NCBI RefSeq assembly: GCF_026250525.1
Contig: NZ_CP111061.1
Location: 1-64,000 of the forward strand
DNA: 64,000 bases
Source of the DNA: Chondrinema litorale
GTDB lineage: Bacteria > Bacteroidota > Bacteroidia > Cytophagales > Flammeovirgaceae
Reading direction: 5' to 3'
Shown: positions 27,585 through 36,019 of the stretch, one piece after another
How the letters are laid out: each line of letters begins with the position of its first letter
How positions within the stretch are numbered: the first letter of the stretch is position 1
Notes under the pieces: generated by a model
What the model was told of the DNA's origin: nothing
The model's database searches: none
The model's input: only the letters and a program-made list of their open reading frames with translations
Translations under genes and position numbers: made by a program

Positions 27585-28319
27585 TTATATCTGATTATAA
27601 TATTCTACTGTTAATAACAATCCGCTTTCTGCGGTTTTGCCAAACTTAATTCCTCTCTCTTTGATGTTACTTTTCAATATTTTTTTCTTGTCTTTTAATA
27701 CTTTGAGTACAGAACCTTTACTCTTTACTTTGTGGAAAACATCATCTTTAAGCACATAATATTTATCTTCATCGTCAAACCAATATTTTAATTGGTCGTC
27801 ATCAATTTCTTTCTGTATACTTTTATGTCTTTTAGCATACAGTTTCACATCTCCATCTACAAGCAAATCGTAAAAACCAGCATTTATTAGACCGTTGCTG
27901 TCTTCTTCTAAAGGCACATATTTATGTTCAAAAATGATGAAATAGTCTATTAAGTTATTTTCTATTATAAATGGATAAGAAATTTTGTCATGTTCTACTA
28001 CTATTTGTTGCAAATGCGTATCATAGTAAAACTGCACATCCTTATATAAAATACCATCAAACGAAATATCTCCAATGCCAGAGTCTTCGCTGTAGAAAAA
28101 TGGGTGATTAATCATTTTCGATGAATAGAATTTATATTCATTGCCTTTATAAATGGCAGGACTAGTTTGCATAGAATCATTATACATCTTAGTTAAATAA
28201 TCAAAAGATTCTTGCAAATTATTACTAGTTGTGAGGGTTTGGGTATCTTGCGCCTTAGCTGATAAGCCAATTAGGAATAAAAGTAAAACTAAAAGTTTGT
28301 GTTTGTGATGATGTAGCAT
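27585..28319 (-). CDS. Exported hypothetical protein
   Basis: 244 aa from the ATG at 28319; an in-frame start 27 bases upstream adds residues before a His-rich MLHHHKHK segment. The signal peptide runs to LSAKAQ. The body is rich in Tyr, Asp and Lys with many short beta-strands and no named motif I can place. It is just upstream of the DUF4249 gene on the same strand and is probably co-transcribed with it. Similar pairs occur beside TonB receptors in Bacteroidota, but no receptor partner lies on this strand here. Confidence 0.7.
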   Translation of the reverse strand: MLHHHKHKLLVLLLFLIGLSAKAQDTQTLTTSNNLQESFDYLTKMYNDSMQTSPAIYKGNEYKFYSSKMINHPFFYSEDSGIGDISFDGILYKDVQFYYDTHLQQIVVEHDKISYPFIIENNLIDYFIIFEHKYVPLEEDSNGLINAGFYDLLVDGDVKLYAKRHKSIQKEIDDDQLKYWFDDEDKYYVLKDDVFHKVKSKGSVLKVLKDKKKILKSNIKERGIKFGKTAESGLLLTVEYYNQI

Positions 28320-28667
28320 TAATTCAACTTTAAAAATTATCTCCATGTTAAATATACTAAGATTGTAAATCTTAGTAAATAGTTAATCATAATTATCCCG
28401 AATTTTAATAATAATTAATTTTTATGATAAAGCATTTACTTTAGTCAAGTAAGCTAAAAAAATATGAGGTATAGGTTGTTTAATCGAGAGATTAGGAGGA
28501 TTAGAGAAATACTTGATTTAGTAGGTATTCTTGCTAGATGACTGCTTTTATTAGTTAACATAATATCATTTAAGCAGATTTTGTAGAATGCTGAATTAGA
28601 ATCGAAAATGTGGAAAAAGATTGTAAGTGAATATGCTTAACTTTTTATTATAGATTACAACTATAAA
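28320..28667. other. Intergenic region, nothing recognised
   Basis: About 350 AT-rich bases between the exported hypothetical protein and a small lipoprotein, both on the minus strand. No ORF over 30 codons, hairpin with T-run or RNA motif stood out. Confidence 0.4.
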
Positions 28668-29036
28668 TTATTTTACTCTTGATAAAATATATGTTTTCTT
28701 TCCGCTTCTAGAACTTATTTCAAGTATTTCTAAATTATTCTCTATGTTTATTTTATAATTATATTCGTTTTCATAAAAGTATTGCCGCCCAGCATCAAGT
28801 GAAAATCTAATTTTTTTAATATCTGGCAACAATTTATAAGTAAAACTAACTTCTAACTTTGATGATATTAGGATTTTACCTTGACCATCTTTAGCAAATT
28901 CGATTTCAGGACAAACATTATAAAGTTCTATTCCAACATTATATTCAATTTTACATAAAGACCATTTACCATCAATCTCTTCCTGAACTATTTGATTACT
29001 ACAGGAACATAACATGAATATCAAGAATAATTTCAT
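28668..29036 (-). CDS. Small lipoprotein, lipocalin-like fold possible
   Basis: 122 aa from the ATG at 29036. The frame extends further upstream, but MKLFLIFMLCSCSNQ is a clear lipoprotein signal and must be the N-terminus. After the anchor, EEIDGKWSLCKIEY starts a string of beta-strands (IEFAKDGQGKILIS, LEVSFTYKLLPD), resembling the lipocalin-like proteins of Bacteroidota. Function unknown. It lies 41 bases downstream of the SUKH gene. Confidence 0.65.
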   Translation of the reverse strand: MKLFLIFMLCSCSNQIVQEEIDGKWSLCKIEYNVGIELYNVCPEIEFAKDGQGKILISSKLEVSFTYKLLPDIKKIRFSLDAGRQYFYENEYNYKINIENNLEILEISSRSGKKTYILSRVK

Positions 29037-29077
29037 AGCAATAATATTAACTAATCGGTATTCAACAAGTTTATTAA

Positions 29078-29788
29078 TCATTCCTGTTTGTAATTCCAAT
29101 TTATATAATCATTCATTCCATTATCTTTAATATAAGATATCCATTCTTGCTGAAAATCATCTGGCATGGTAATGATACCTCTTTGGTGATCTCTATTTTC
29201 TATGATGCTTGTAAAAGCTTCTCTTTGCTTATTGTAATTAATATTCTCTGCATCATTAACTCTAGCATAGAAAGAATCTAGAGTTAGCCATTCCTTATTA
29301 AATGACATGAGTTTCAGATGATTTAATATTTTCATCATTTTGATAATAGATTCACGTATCCAGCTAGTAAAATAATTACCTTCTTGAAATAAATCATCAC
29401 CTGCAATAAATATAGATACTTTTGGGTCATCTAAGTAAAAGCCAGAACTTAATATAGTATAGCAGTCTGTTGTATCTTCATATTTAATAAAAAGTGCATC
29501 TTGATAGTTTATAATATCATATTTATCCTTGCAAGCTTGTTTCGATGCTTCTAAAAGGGCACTTATAGTAATATAATTTCCATCAAAAAGTTTCTTAGAC
29601 ATATCTAATCCAAAAACCCGAAGCCAGGACTTATAAGCAGCAGGTAAAACTCCTGAGATGCTTTCTTCAGCAATAGATATATCTTTTTCTAGCCCTCCCT
29701 TGACAGAATCTTGAGTTTCAAACTCAATCTCAATAAAGTACGACTTGAAATTATTAAAATATACATCAAACTTATTCAATTCTTTCAT
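29078..29788 (-). CDS. SUKH (SMI1/KNR4)-family protein
   Basis: 236 aa from the ATG at 29788 (an alternative start is 6 codons upstream). The SUKH-type core is recognisable: IAEESISGVLPAAYKSWLRVFG followed by KLFDGNYITISALLEA, then a strand-rich segment with DALFIKYEDTTDCYTIL and DDPKVSIFIAGD. SUKH proteins are frequent immunity proteins against polymorphic toxins. No intact toxin is adjacent, but a truncated ORF lies 80 bases upstream next to an insertion sequence. The immunity role is inference from family and context. Confidence 0.6.
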   Translation of the reverse strand: MKELNKFDVYFNNFKSYFIEIEFETQDSVKGGLEKDISIAEESISGVLPAAYKSWLRVFGLDMSKKLFDGNYITISALLEASKQACKDKYDIINYQDALFIKYEDTTDCYTILSSGFYLDDPKVSIFIAGDDLFQEGNYFTSWIRESIIKMMKILNHLKLMSFNKEWLTLDSFYARVNDAENINYNKQREAFTSIIENRDHQRGIITMPDDFQQEWISYIKDNGMNDYINWNYKQE

Positions 29789-29869
29789 CATGAAGAATAT
29801 CATCAAAACCCAGTTATTTTTAATATTAGAAACACATCACTCAACTACTAGATTTTAGCGTGTGATACA

Positions 29870-30090
29870 CTAATTTTCATCTAGGATTAAACCAGTGGCT
29901 GAACCGCTTCTGCGTTCCCATTCTCTGATAGATTTCATTTTTTTCTTTTCTATAAACTCACCACTCCACGGATTGAAAATATAAACATCGAATTTATATG
30001 GGTGCACGACAAACTTCCTAAACCAAATTGGTGTCGTTGGATTATCAATGATAATTACTATCTTGTAATAGTACAAACCAAAAAAAATCC
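29870..30090 (-). pseudogene. C-terminal fragment of an unknown protein, cut by an insertion sequence
   Basis: A minus-strand frame ends at 29870 and stays open rightwards into the transposase element near 30090, with only a TTG at 30076 as a start. The visible part (about 70 aa, containing NPWSGEFIEKKKMKSIREWERRSG) has no known motif. The lack of a credible start and the adjacent element suggest a 5'-truncated gene. It stands upstream of the SUKH gene on the same strand, so it could be the tail of a toxin, but that is speculation. Confidence 0.4.
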
Positions 30091-31229
30091 CTTTAAATGA
30101 AAGAAGATGCCATCACCCTGAAAATAGCCAATGAACTTAAAGCCTGGAAAGCTTCACAGAAAGGTCAGACCGACTTTTATAATTATGAAAAATCGTTTGT
30201 AGAACTATGGCTCAAACTGGGCAGAGAGGTACTTCAGGACGATCTTGGCGATGGCGACTACAAGAAGAACAAGAAAAAAAAGTAAAGACCAGTATCGGTA
30301 CGATGGTCATGGACAAAAAAGACCCACTGGCCAACTGCCCAAATGGGTTCAGGATAAGTGGTTACCTTCAGGAACTGATGGTTTTCTTGGGGAAAGACCA
30401 TGTATTCGCAGAAGCCAGTGAAACTCTGGAAAAGCTTTTAGGGATCAAGGTAAGTGCCAAGCAAGCAAGTGGAAAGGGTCAGTGAGAAGATAGGTCAGAT
30501 ATTAGAAGACGAACAGGCGGTACAAGCAGAGAATGAAAAAAAAGATGTGACATTCGAAATAGCCTTAAAGCCCAACTACACCTATATAGAGATGGACGGT
30601 TCAATGTTGTTCACCAGAGAGGAGAAGTGGAAAGAAGTGGATCGCCACGCGACCAAACTAGGTAGTGTATTCCAGGTACCTATCGAGGAAGCCTTAAAGG
30701 ATACTCCACCGAAAATAGGTCACTCGGACTATGTGGCCTACTTAGGATCAGCAGACGTCTTTTTACCAAGGTTACAACGTATCATACCCAAAGTGGAGCC
30801 CCCGATTTTCATCGCAGATGGGGCACCGTGGATTTGGAGGTGGGTGACAGAGAAATATCCTGGTGCCGTGCAGGTCCTTGACTATTTTGCGGCTGCAAGC
30901 CACGCTATGGAATATGCCCATGACTTTGCCAAGGTGGCCTTCAAGGAGAAAGTAGAATATGATAATTGGATAGGTGGTGTTGAAAATTATCTGCTCACTG
31001 ACCGAGTTTCCAACCGGGTAGAGGCACTCACTCGTCATATGGATTGGCTAGCTGAAAGAGTTGTCCCAGAAAGTCTCCCTATGTTGACAAGGCTCAAGGA
31101 ATATTACTTGAAGAACCTACACAGGATGTATTATGGGACATTGCGAAAAAATGGAGTATTGATAGGCAGTGGTGCCATTGAGTCGGCCCATAGGAACTGG
31201 AATTGCAACTTAATTTGGTACACATTTAC

Positions 31230-32117
31230 TTAGGCCGCTTTTTTTAAATTGAATTTCAGTTGAATTTCCTTTTCCAGTGGAGTCATGTATCCTAAACTTG
31301 AGTGTATCCGTTTCACATTATACCACTCTTCAATATATTCATGGATATGTTGGTAAAGCTGTTCAGAGGTATCAAATTTTTGTCTATTTAGACTTTCATA
31401 TTTGATGGTCTTGAACCGCACGGAGTGAAAACTTTCTGCCACGGCATTATCCCAACAATTACCTTTTCGACTCATGCTCTGGGTTATTTTCCGATGAAAA
31501 GAAAAAATATTCTTTGTCTGATTACATGCATATTGGACTCCCCTGTCAGAATGAAAGACAAAACCATCCTTGATATCACGTCTTTGTCTCGCCAATGACC
31601 AGGCCCGTAATACTGTATTCTCGGCTGTCATATCATTTGAAAGTGACCAGCCTACTACTTTTCTGTCTGCCAAATCAATGATCGTAGTCAAGTAATTCCA
31701 GTTGTTTCCAACTCTGACATACGTAATGTCAGATACCCAGACCATCCCGATATTCTCTACCTTAAAGTCTCGTTCTAGGATATTATCAGCTACGCGATGT
31801 TCATGTTTAGAATCAGTAGTGACTATAAATTTCTTTGCCAGAATGCTTTTGAGCCCCATTGACTTCATTAATCTGGCCACATAGGACCTTGATATCTTTA
31901 TATTTTTTTTGATGAGTTGAGCTGTTATTCGAGGACTTCCATAAGTGCCCTTACTGTCATCATAAATCTCTTTTATATGCTTTTTGAGGATATCTTTTTT
32001 GGTCTCTATATTTCTTTTGGCGAGTTCTCTACGTCTCCAAGAATAGTAGGAATTCTTGCTTACCTTCAAACACTTACACATCATCTCAACGGGAAAAACC
32101 CCACAGTTCTCTGCCAT
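31230..32117 (-). CDS. IS3-family transposase OrfB (rve integrase core)
   Basis: 295 aa. An N-terminal HTH_21-like part (GTYGSPRITAQLIKK) is followed by the DDE core. WVSDITYV holds the first Asp, FHSDRGVQYA the second, and NAVAESFHSVRFKTI the Glu; HSSLGYMTPLE closes the protein. All three catalytic residues are present. Its frame is -1 relative to OrfA and is open upstream to the slippery site, giving a fusion through EKYEFMAENCGVF, so the active product is probably OrfAB. Confidence 0.95.
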   Translation of the reverse strand: MAENCGVFPVEMMCKCLKVSKNSYYSWRRRELAKRNIETKKDILKKHIKEIYDDSKGTYGSPRITAQLIKKNIKISRSYVARLMKSMGLKSILAKKFIVTTDSKHEHRVADNILERDFKVENIGMVWVSDITYVRVGNNWNYLTTIIDLADRKVVGWSLSNDMTAENTVLRAWSLARQRRDIKDGFVFHSDRGVQYACNQTKNIFSFHRKITQSMSRKGNCWDNAVAESFHSVRFKTIKYESLNRQKFDTSEQLYQHIHEYIEEWYNVKRIHSSLGYMTPLEKEIQLKFNLKKAA

Positions 32118-32401
32118 GAACTCGTACTTTTCCCGTCTCCCTTGGAGAAGATACTCACCGCCTTTTTTAAAATATCACGTTCTAATTCTACTTCTCTCAA
32201 TTGCTTTCTTAACTCTCTAATCTCTTTTTCTTCAGGTGTCAATGAGAGTTTGCGCTTATCAGAAAATACACCACTTCTTTCCCTACTTTCTCTTTTCCAT
32301 CTTCGGATCATACCTTCATAAAGACCATAATCCTCTGATACTTTTCGTGCTGTATGACCTGCCTCTAATAAGCCAACTATCATTTCCTTGAATCGTTCCA
32401 C
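32081..32401 (-). CDS. IS3-family transposase OrfA (HTH protein)
   Basis: 106 aa from a GTG; upstream in-frame codons continue the HTH-like sequence but no ATG is in frame. A helix-turn-helix (LLEAGHTARKVSEDYGLYEGMIRRWKRE) is followed by a leucine-zipper-like helix (EIRELRKQLREVELERDILKK). The ILKK codons form the heptamer A_AAA_AAG (32162-32168, minus strand), at which ribosomes can slip -1 into OrfB. The tail after this site is out of the OrfB frame. Confidence 0.9.
   Translation of the reverse strand: MERFKEMIVGLLEAGHTARKVSEDYGLYEGMIRRWKRESRERSGVFSDKRKLSLTPEEKEIRELRKQLREVELERDILKKAVSIFSKGDGKSTSSWQRTVGFFPLR
32162..32168 (-). promoter_or_regulatory. Programmed -1 frameshift site of the IS3 element
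   Basis: On the minus strand the codons TTA AAA AAG contain A_AAA_AAG in the X_XXY_YYZ phase of OrfA. The -1 frame is open from here into OrfB, which is the standard arrangement for making OrfAB in the IS3 family. Confidence 0.85.
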
Positions 32402-32558
32402 GACGGTTCTTTTTCGTACTGTTTCTTTTTGCCCATAATAGTTAAAGTTAATAATTATGGCCTGTTAATTTATGTACCAACTAATGTAGCATATCCAAAC
32501 GTCATCCAGTAAAGAATGAAGTTATCAGGCCAGCGGTGGTCGATAAGGGGCGCGCGGT

Positions 32559-34016
32559 CAATGCCGTTTCCATAAGCAAAAGAGTTACAATAAACTATTA
32601 GACAGCCCTCCTGTAATTAGTAAAAGTCCTGTATTTTCCTCTACACCTTTTCGGTTGAGTCCTTTTATATTTGGCCTAATAGCTTCGGTAGACTTTAAAA
32701 AAAGTGTGATTAAATGTTCAAGGATAACCTTAGGCTCTTCATGGATAAAGATTTTGATGACATTATTTTTTAAATTACCAACACTGACATTATTGTTTAT
32801 TTTATGCTCATATTTTCTTTCCTTATTGTCCAAGGCCAGTTGCTGGGTACAATCTTTCAATAGTAAGCTATGTAAATTAGCTAAGAAAACCATGGTATAA
32901 AACTCCTGATAAATTGCTTCCGGTAAATGCCCAGAAAAGAGTTCTACTTGCAAAATATTCTTAAAGTAGTCAAAAAAAACCTCTACTCCCCACCTAAGAA
33001 AATAAAGGTCTTTAAAAATAGCATCGGGGTATTGTTGGGTATCCAATAAAGAGGTCATAAGCACTTCTACTTCTCCATTATCAAGTATTACTTTAACTAA
33101 GCGCACTGTTACCGATGCATTTTTATCTATACTATAGGGTGGGTTTTCTAAGCGTTCAATAGCACTATGGGTTGCCTTTAAAGTAACCATAGCAGTGTTC
33201 CGCTTACTTTTCACAAAGTCTTTAATGCTTTTATTAAATGTAATTTTACTGCGCATCACATAGTTTTTACCTTTTAAAAGATACAGCAGAACAAAACTGG
33301 TAAATCCACGATCATAAATACTCAGGCTATTTGGGGGTAGGTCATCTACAAAATCAATGGCCATTCCGAGCTCATCACTAGTAATAGGAGCAATTTTACT
33401 TTGCTCACAAATACCATTGGATACATCATAAGCACAGAGTACCCTTGCCATTGGGTAACTGGCAGCTTGGTTAGAGGAATTACCAAATGTTTTTGATATT
33501 TTAGCGGTATTGGGTAGGTTAATTGTCGTACCATCGATACCATAAACGACAAACCCGGCCCATGTTTTTCTTGGGTAAATCCGCTTGTAATGATGCAGTA
33601 AGCAGGCATTCCAGTCCTGAAAAAATATAGATCTTAGTTTATACCTGGCCTTACTGGGGCAGTCCCACTAAATGCCCCTTTTGTGGGTGCAATGCCCTGA
33701 GCTATTAAATGAGGAAATACAGATTGTAATTCTACTTGGAGGCTCTTTTTACTCAAGTTTAAAATAAAGAATATCACATTGGTAAATGTAAGGCTACGAT
33801 GACGGCTGAAGTCAGTGACCCGACTGCAATACTTTTCTCTGCAACTGTAGGCTTGGGTAATGAAGTTTTTTAATTCAGCTATTATCTGTAAATTTGCTTC
33901 CATTATAAAAGTGTTTTAGTTGGAAAATATAGTGTCGTAACTTATTCCCAATTTCAACACTTTTTTTATGTATAACTACTTGAAAAGTATAGCACTTCCT
34001 TATGGAAACGGCATTG
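32559..34016 (-). mobile_element. IS4-family element, 1458 bp
   Basis: Perfect 18-bp inverted ends starting CAATGCCGTTTCC lie at 32559-32576 and 33999-34016. The left neighbour is the ISKra4-like remnant and the right neighbour is the inside of an outer-membrane protein gene. No direct repeat is visible across the two flanks, which suggests a deletion or recombination after insertion. Confidence 0.88.
32585..33903 (-). pseudogene. IS4-family transposase, frameshifted by a 14-bp insertion
   Basis: The N-terminus (MEANLQIIAELKNFITQAY) starts at 33903 and reads to KGAFS near 33670. Then a 14-base insert (33653-33666, flanked by ACT repeats) shifts the frame. The rest is open in another frame to 32585. 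It contains VYGIDGTTINLP (first Asp), SIYDRGFTSF (second Asp) and YFLRWGVEVFFDYFK, which exactly fits the IS4 signature Y-2-R-3-E-6-K with the catalytic Glu. Without the insert the reading would pass as KGAFSKARYKLRSIFF. The copy is therefore probably inactive alone but could be mobilised in trans because its ends are intact. Confidence 0.88.
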
Positions 34017-34442
34017 CGGGGCCGCAATCATTTAGCAGATTATTCAGGTGAATATAAAGCAGATTTATTATTAAATGCCTTTCAAATTGGTGCTAAATAT
34101 CAAAGATATATTTTCTCATTCAACAAGTTTGATGTTGGATACCAACTAAATGCAGGATTGATTTTAACTGATTTTTATCTAGATGAAATTTTAATAATTT
34201 ATGATGAAGAGATTGTAAATAGTGGTATAAGTTTAGATAATACAGGTCTATTTATAGAACCGATGGCTAAAGCATCATATAATTTATTTGAAAGTGTGAA
34301 CATTAACCTGAGTACAGGTTATAATTTTAACTTAAAGAGTGATCTAGAATTCTATAGGCTACAAACTGGTGTGTATACAAATTGGTCAGGTTTAAGATTT
34401 CAAATAGGTATAGATTACAGTTTTGATTTTTCAGCTAGATGA
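34017..34442 (+). pseudogene. 3' fragment of an outer-membrane beta-barrel protein gene
   Basis: The frame begins exactly at the IS4 end; the ATG at 34002 belongs to the terminal repeat of the element. About 141 residues remain. Alternating hydrophobic strands are visible (KYQRYIFSFNKFDVGYQLNAG, VNINLSTGYNFNL) and the C-terminus is aromatic and strand-like (RFQIGIDYSFDFSAR), typical of Bacteroidota porin-like barrels. The 5' part is not on the other side of the insertion-sequence nest on this strand, so it was deleted or moved. Confidence 0.7.
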
Positions 34443-34494
34443 AGGTCCTATAAAAATAAGCAGGGGCTTATGGTTAAGGGTTTTAATTTACCCT

Positions 34495-34800
34495 TTAATA
34501 AATAGAAAGAAGAATAAAGACTGAACTACAAATACCAGATATAAAAATTAAAGTAAGTTGTAACCATATCTTGGAGCCGTTGAAGGTATTTTTACGGAAC
34601 AATTTCCATGTTAACGAAGTAATTATCCCATAATAAATAGTAGCTGCAATTAAGAAAAATAAAAAAATAGAGTCTGCCATTTCTCCTCCATCATTAAATA
34701 CATTTAAAATAAATTTCCCCCAAGTCAATAAAATAAACCCATCTAGCAAAAAGAAAAATGAAATGAAAATGAGTAATAATGCCTTAATCACATTTATCAT
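34495..34800 (-). CDS. Small membrane protein, unknown
   Basis: 101 aa. Three hydrophobic segments are visible: about 6-28 (ALLLIFISFFFLLDGFILLTW), 43-66 (DSIFLFFLIAATIYYGIITSL) and 78-100 (IWLQLTLIFISGICSSVFILL). No family recognised. It converges on the outer-membrane protein fragment, 52 bases apart. Confidence 0.6.
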   Translation of the reverse strand: MINVIKALLLIFISFFFLLDGFILLTWGKFILNVFNDGGEMADSIFLFFLIAATIYYGIITSLTWKLFRKNTFNGSKIWLQLTLIFISGICSSVFILLSIY

Positions 34801-35123
34801 AAGAAACTAATAACACAACTGATACTTAAAGGTAAGGGAAATTACTCTACAGGCTTTGTATTTATTAATACAGAATCAGTCTGGCAAAATGCTTTTACAC
34901 TCACAAGCACTATAAATAATAAGAGTAGTAATTCGCGCATATGTTGTTTCTACTATCCATTTTGTGATAACAAATAAATCTTCATCATCAATTTTATTAT
35001 TGGCATTAAATATAGTTTCAATTCGCTTTAATGTATTTCTCTTGTTTAATCTATTTCAAAAATGCCATTTTTTTAGTATAATTAGATAGCCTTATTTTTT
35101 TCAATCCTCATCTACAAACATCC
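34801..35123. other. Intergenic region with a tiny signal-peptide ORF on the minus strand
   Basis: About 320 bases. On the minus strand 34842-34940 encodes 32 residues (MRELLLLLFIVLVSVKAFCQ, then 12 residues and a stop). This looks like the signal peptide of an exported protein cut short; it may be a gene remnant. Nothing else is recognised here. Confidence 0.35.
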
Positions 35124-36019
35124 ATGAAAGCTATTTTATCAAGTTTTGCTATCTACTTAATGGTTTTACAAGTTATGCTCAAGATGGATTTATTAAAGGA
35201 AAACCTTCATTAGCTTATTGGAAAATTGGAGGTAAAAGTGAAACTGTAATTGTCTTACATGGTGGGCCTGCTGTGCAACACGAATACCTTCGCCCAGAGT
35301 TTGATGCCTTGCAAAATGTTGCTACAGTCATTTATTACGATCAGCGGGGTTGTGGCAAAAGTGAAAGCGCAGACATTTACGAGTGGCAAAAGCATGTAAA
35401 AGATTTAGACAGACTTATTAAGCAACTTTCAAATAAACAACAAGTGTTTTTAGCGGGATCTTCTTGGGGAAGTTTACTTGCCATTTTATATGCTTACTCA
35501 CATCCAGAAAACATAAAAGGTGTTATTTTATCTGGAACAGTAATCTGGAAAGGAACTGATATGTCAAAAAATAAATACAGAGCCTCTTATACTAAGAGTA
35601 TTGAATATTTCAGAAAAAACAAGCCAGATCTAGTGCCCATGTTATTAGAAGAACAAAAGATTGTTTCTTATGAAGATAGCCTTAATAATATTGTACAAGA
35701 TACACTAGATATTAACAAAGAAGTTCAATGGCTTCGAGGTCAACCATCAATAATAACTTTAAAGAGTATGGTAACAGCGCCTTATTTTAGTAGCCTCAAA
35801 AATATAACTTTGCCTATTTTAATATTTGATGGCACCCGCAAAGTTTGTGGCAATATAGATTGGGGCCATCGTTATGCAGATATATTCCCAAATGCAGAGC
35901 TTTTTACCATAAACGGAGCCTGCCACGACCCATGGTTTTCAGACCCCGAAAAGTTTTTTAATAAAAGTATTGCCTTTATTGAGGCAAATAGCCAAACAGA
36001 AGCAATTATTAATCATTAA
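35124..36019 (+). pseudogene. Exported alpha/beta hydrolase (prolyl aminopeptidase-like), frameshifted
   Basis: An ATG at 35124 starts a signal peptide MKAILSSFAIYL. The frame is lost at a TTTT run (35164-35167); adding one T would give VFTSYAQDGFIKGK and join the downstream frame, which is open to 36019. That frame holds VIVLHGGPA (oxyanion region), YYDQRGCGKSES, LAGSSWGSLLAI (nucleophile Ser in GxSxG-like SSWGS), LIFDGTRKVCG and ACHDPW with the likely catalytic His. These are hallmarks of the proline iminopeptidase group. Starting from the GTG at 35273 would remove the oxyanion motif, so a frameshift (mutation or sequencing error) is the better reading. Confidence 0.8.

Larger units (their letters stand above)
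31198..32497 (-). mobile_element. IS3-family element, 1300 bp, apparently complete
   Basis: Both ends begin TGGA and are imperfect inverted repeats; I count 27 identical of the first 39 positions (31198-31236 against the complement of 32459-32497), with TTGGTACA and AGGCC blocks shared. The flanks carry a 3-bp direct repeat AAC (31195-31197 and 32498-32500), the usual IS3 target duplication. The two ORFs overlap with a -1 relation. It is inserted in the ISKra4-like transposase, and removing it restores that reading frame, confirming the ends. Confidence 0.93.
30097..32558 (+). pseudogene. ISKra4-like transposase, decayed and interrupted
   Basis: The frame starts MKEDAITLKIANELKAW and runs to a stop at 30283. 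The -1 frame continues from there past an A_AAA_AAG heptamer (30276-30282). A tandem CAAG triplication (30458-30469, one unit too many) then shifts the frame again. The body has IEMDGSM, IFIADGAPWIWRWV, VQVLDYFAAASHAMEYA and IGSGAIESAHRN, typical of ISKra4/UPF0236-like transposases. An IS3 element is inserted after AHRN (31197). Beyond it the frame resumes as VIQ, stop, RMKLSGQRWSIRGA, where the family has VIQQRMKLSGQRW, so CAA became TAA. The rest is lost at 32558 to an IS4 element. Confidence 0.85.
30097..32558 (+). mobile_element. Remnant of an ISKra4-like insertion sequence
   Basis: The left terminus probably lies a few tens of bases before 30097 but I could not identify a terminal repeat. 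The right end is missing because an IS4 element starts at 32559. The element hosts the IS3 insertion. Without the IS3 copy (1300 bp plus the 3-bp duplication) about 1.16 kb remain. Confidence 0.7.

Noticed and set aside
33346..33609. Separate minus-strand ORF inside the IS4 element
   Set aside because: Its translation is out of frame; the transposase core is read in another frame across the same bases after correcting a 14-base insertion.
35124..35275. Starting the alpha/beta hydrolase at the GTG near 35273
   Set aside because: That start would remove the HGGPA oxyanion region and the signal peptide, both of which are visible just upstream in the frames joined by one base.
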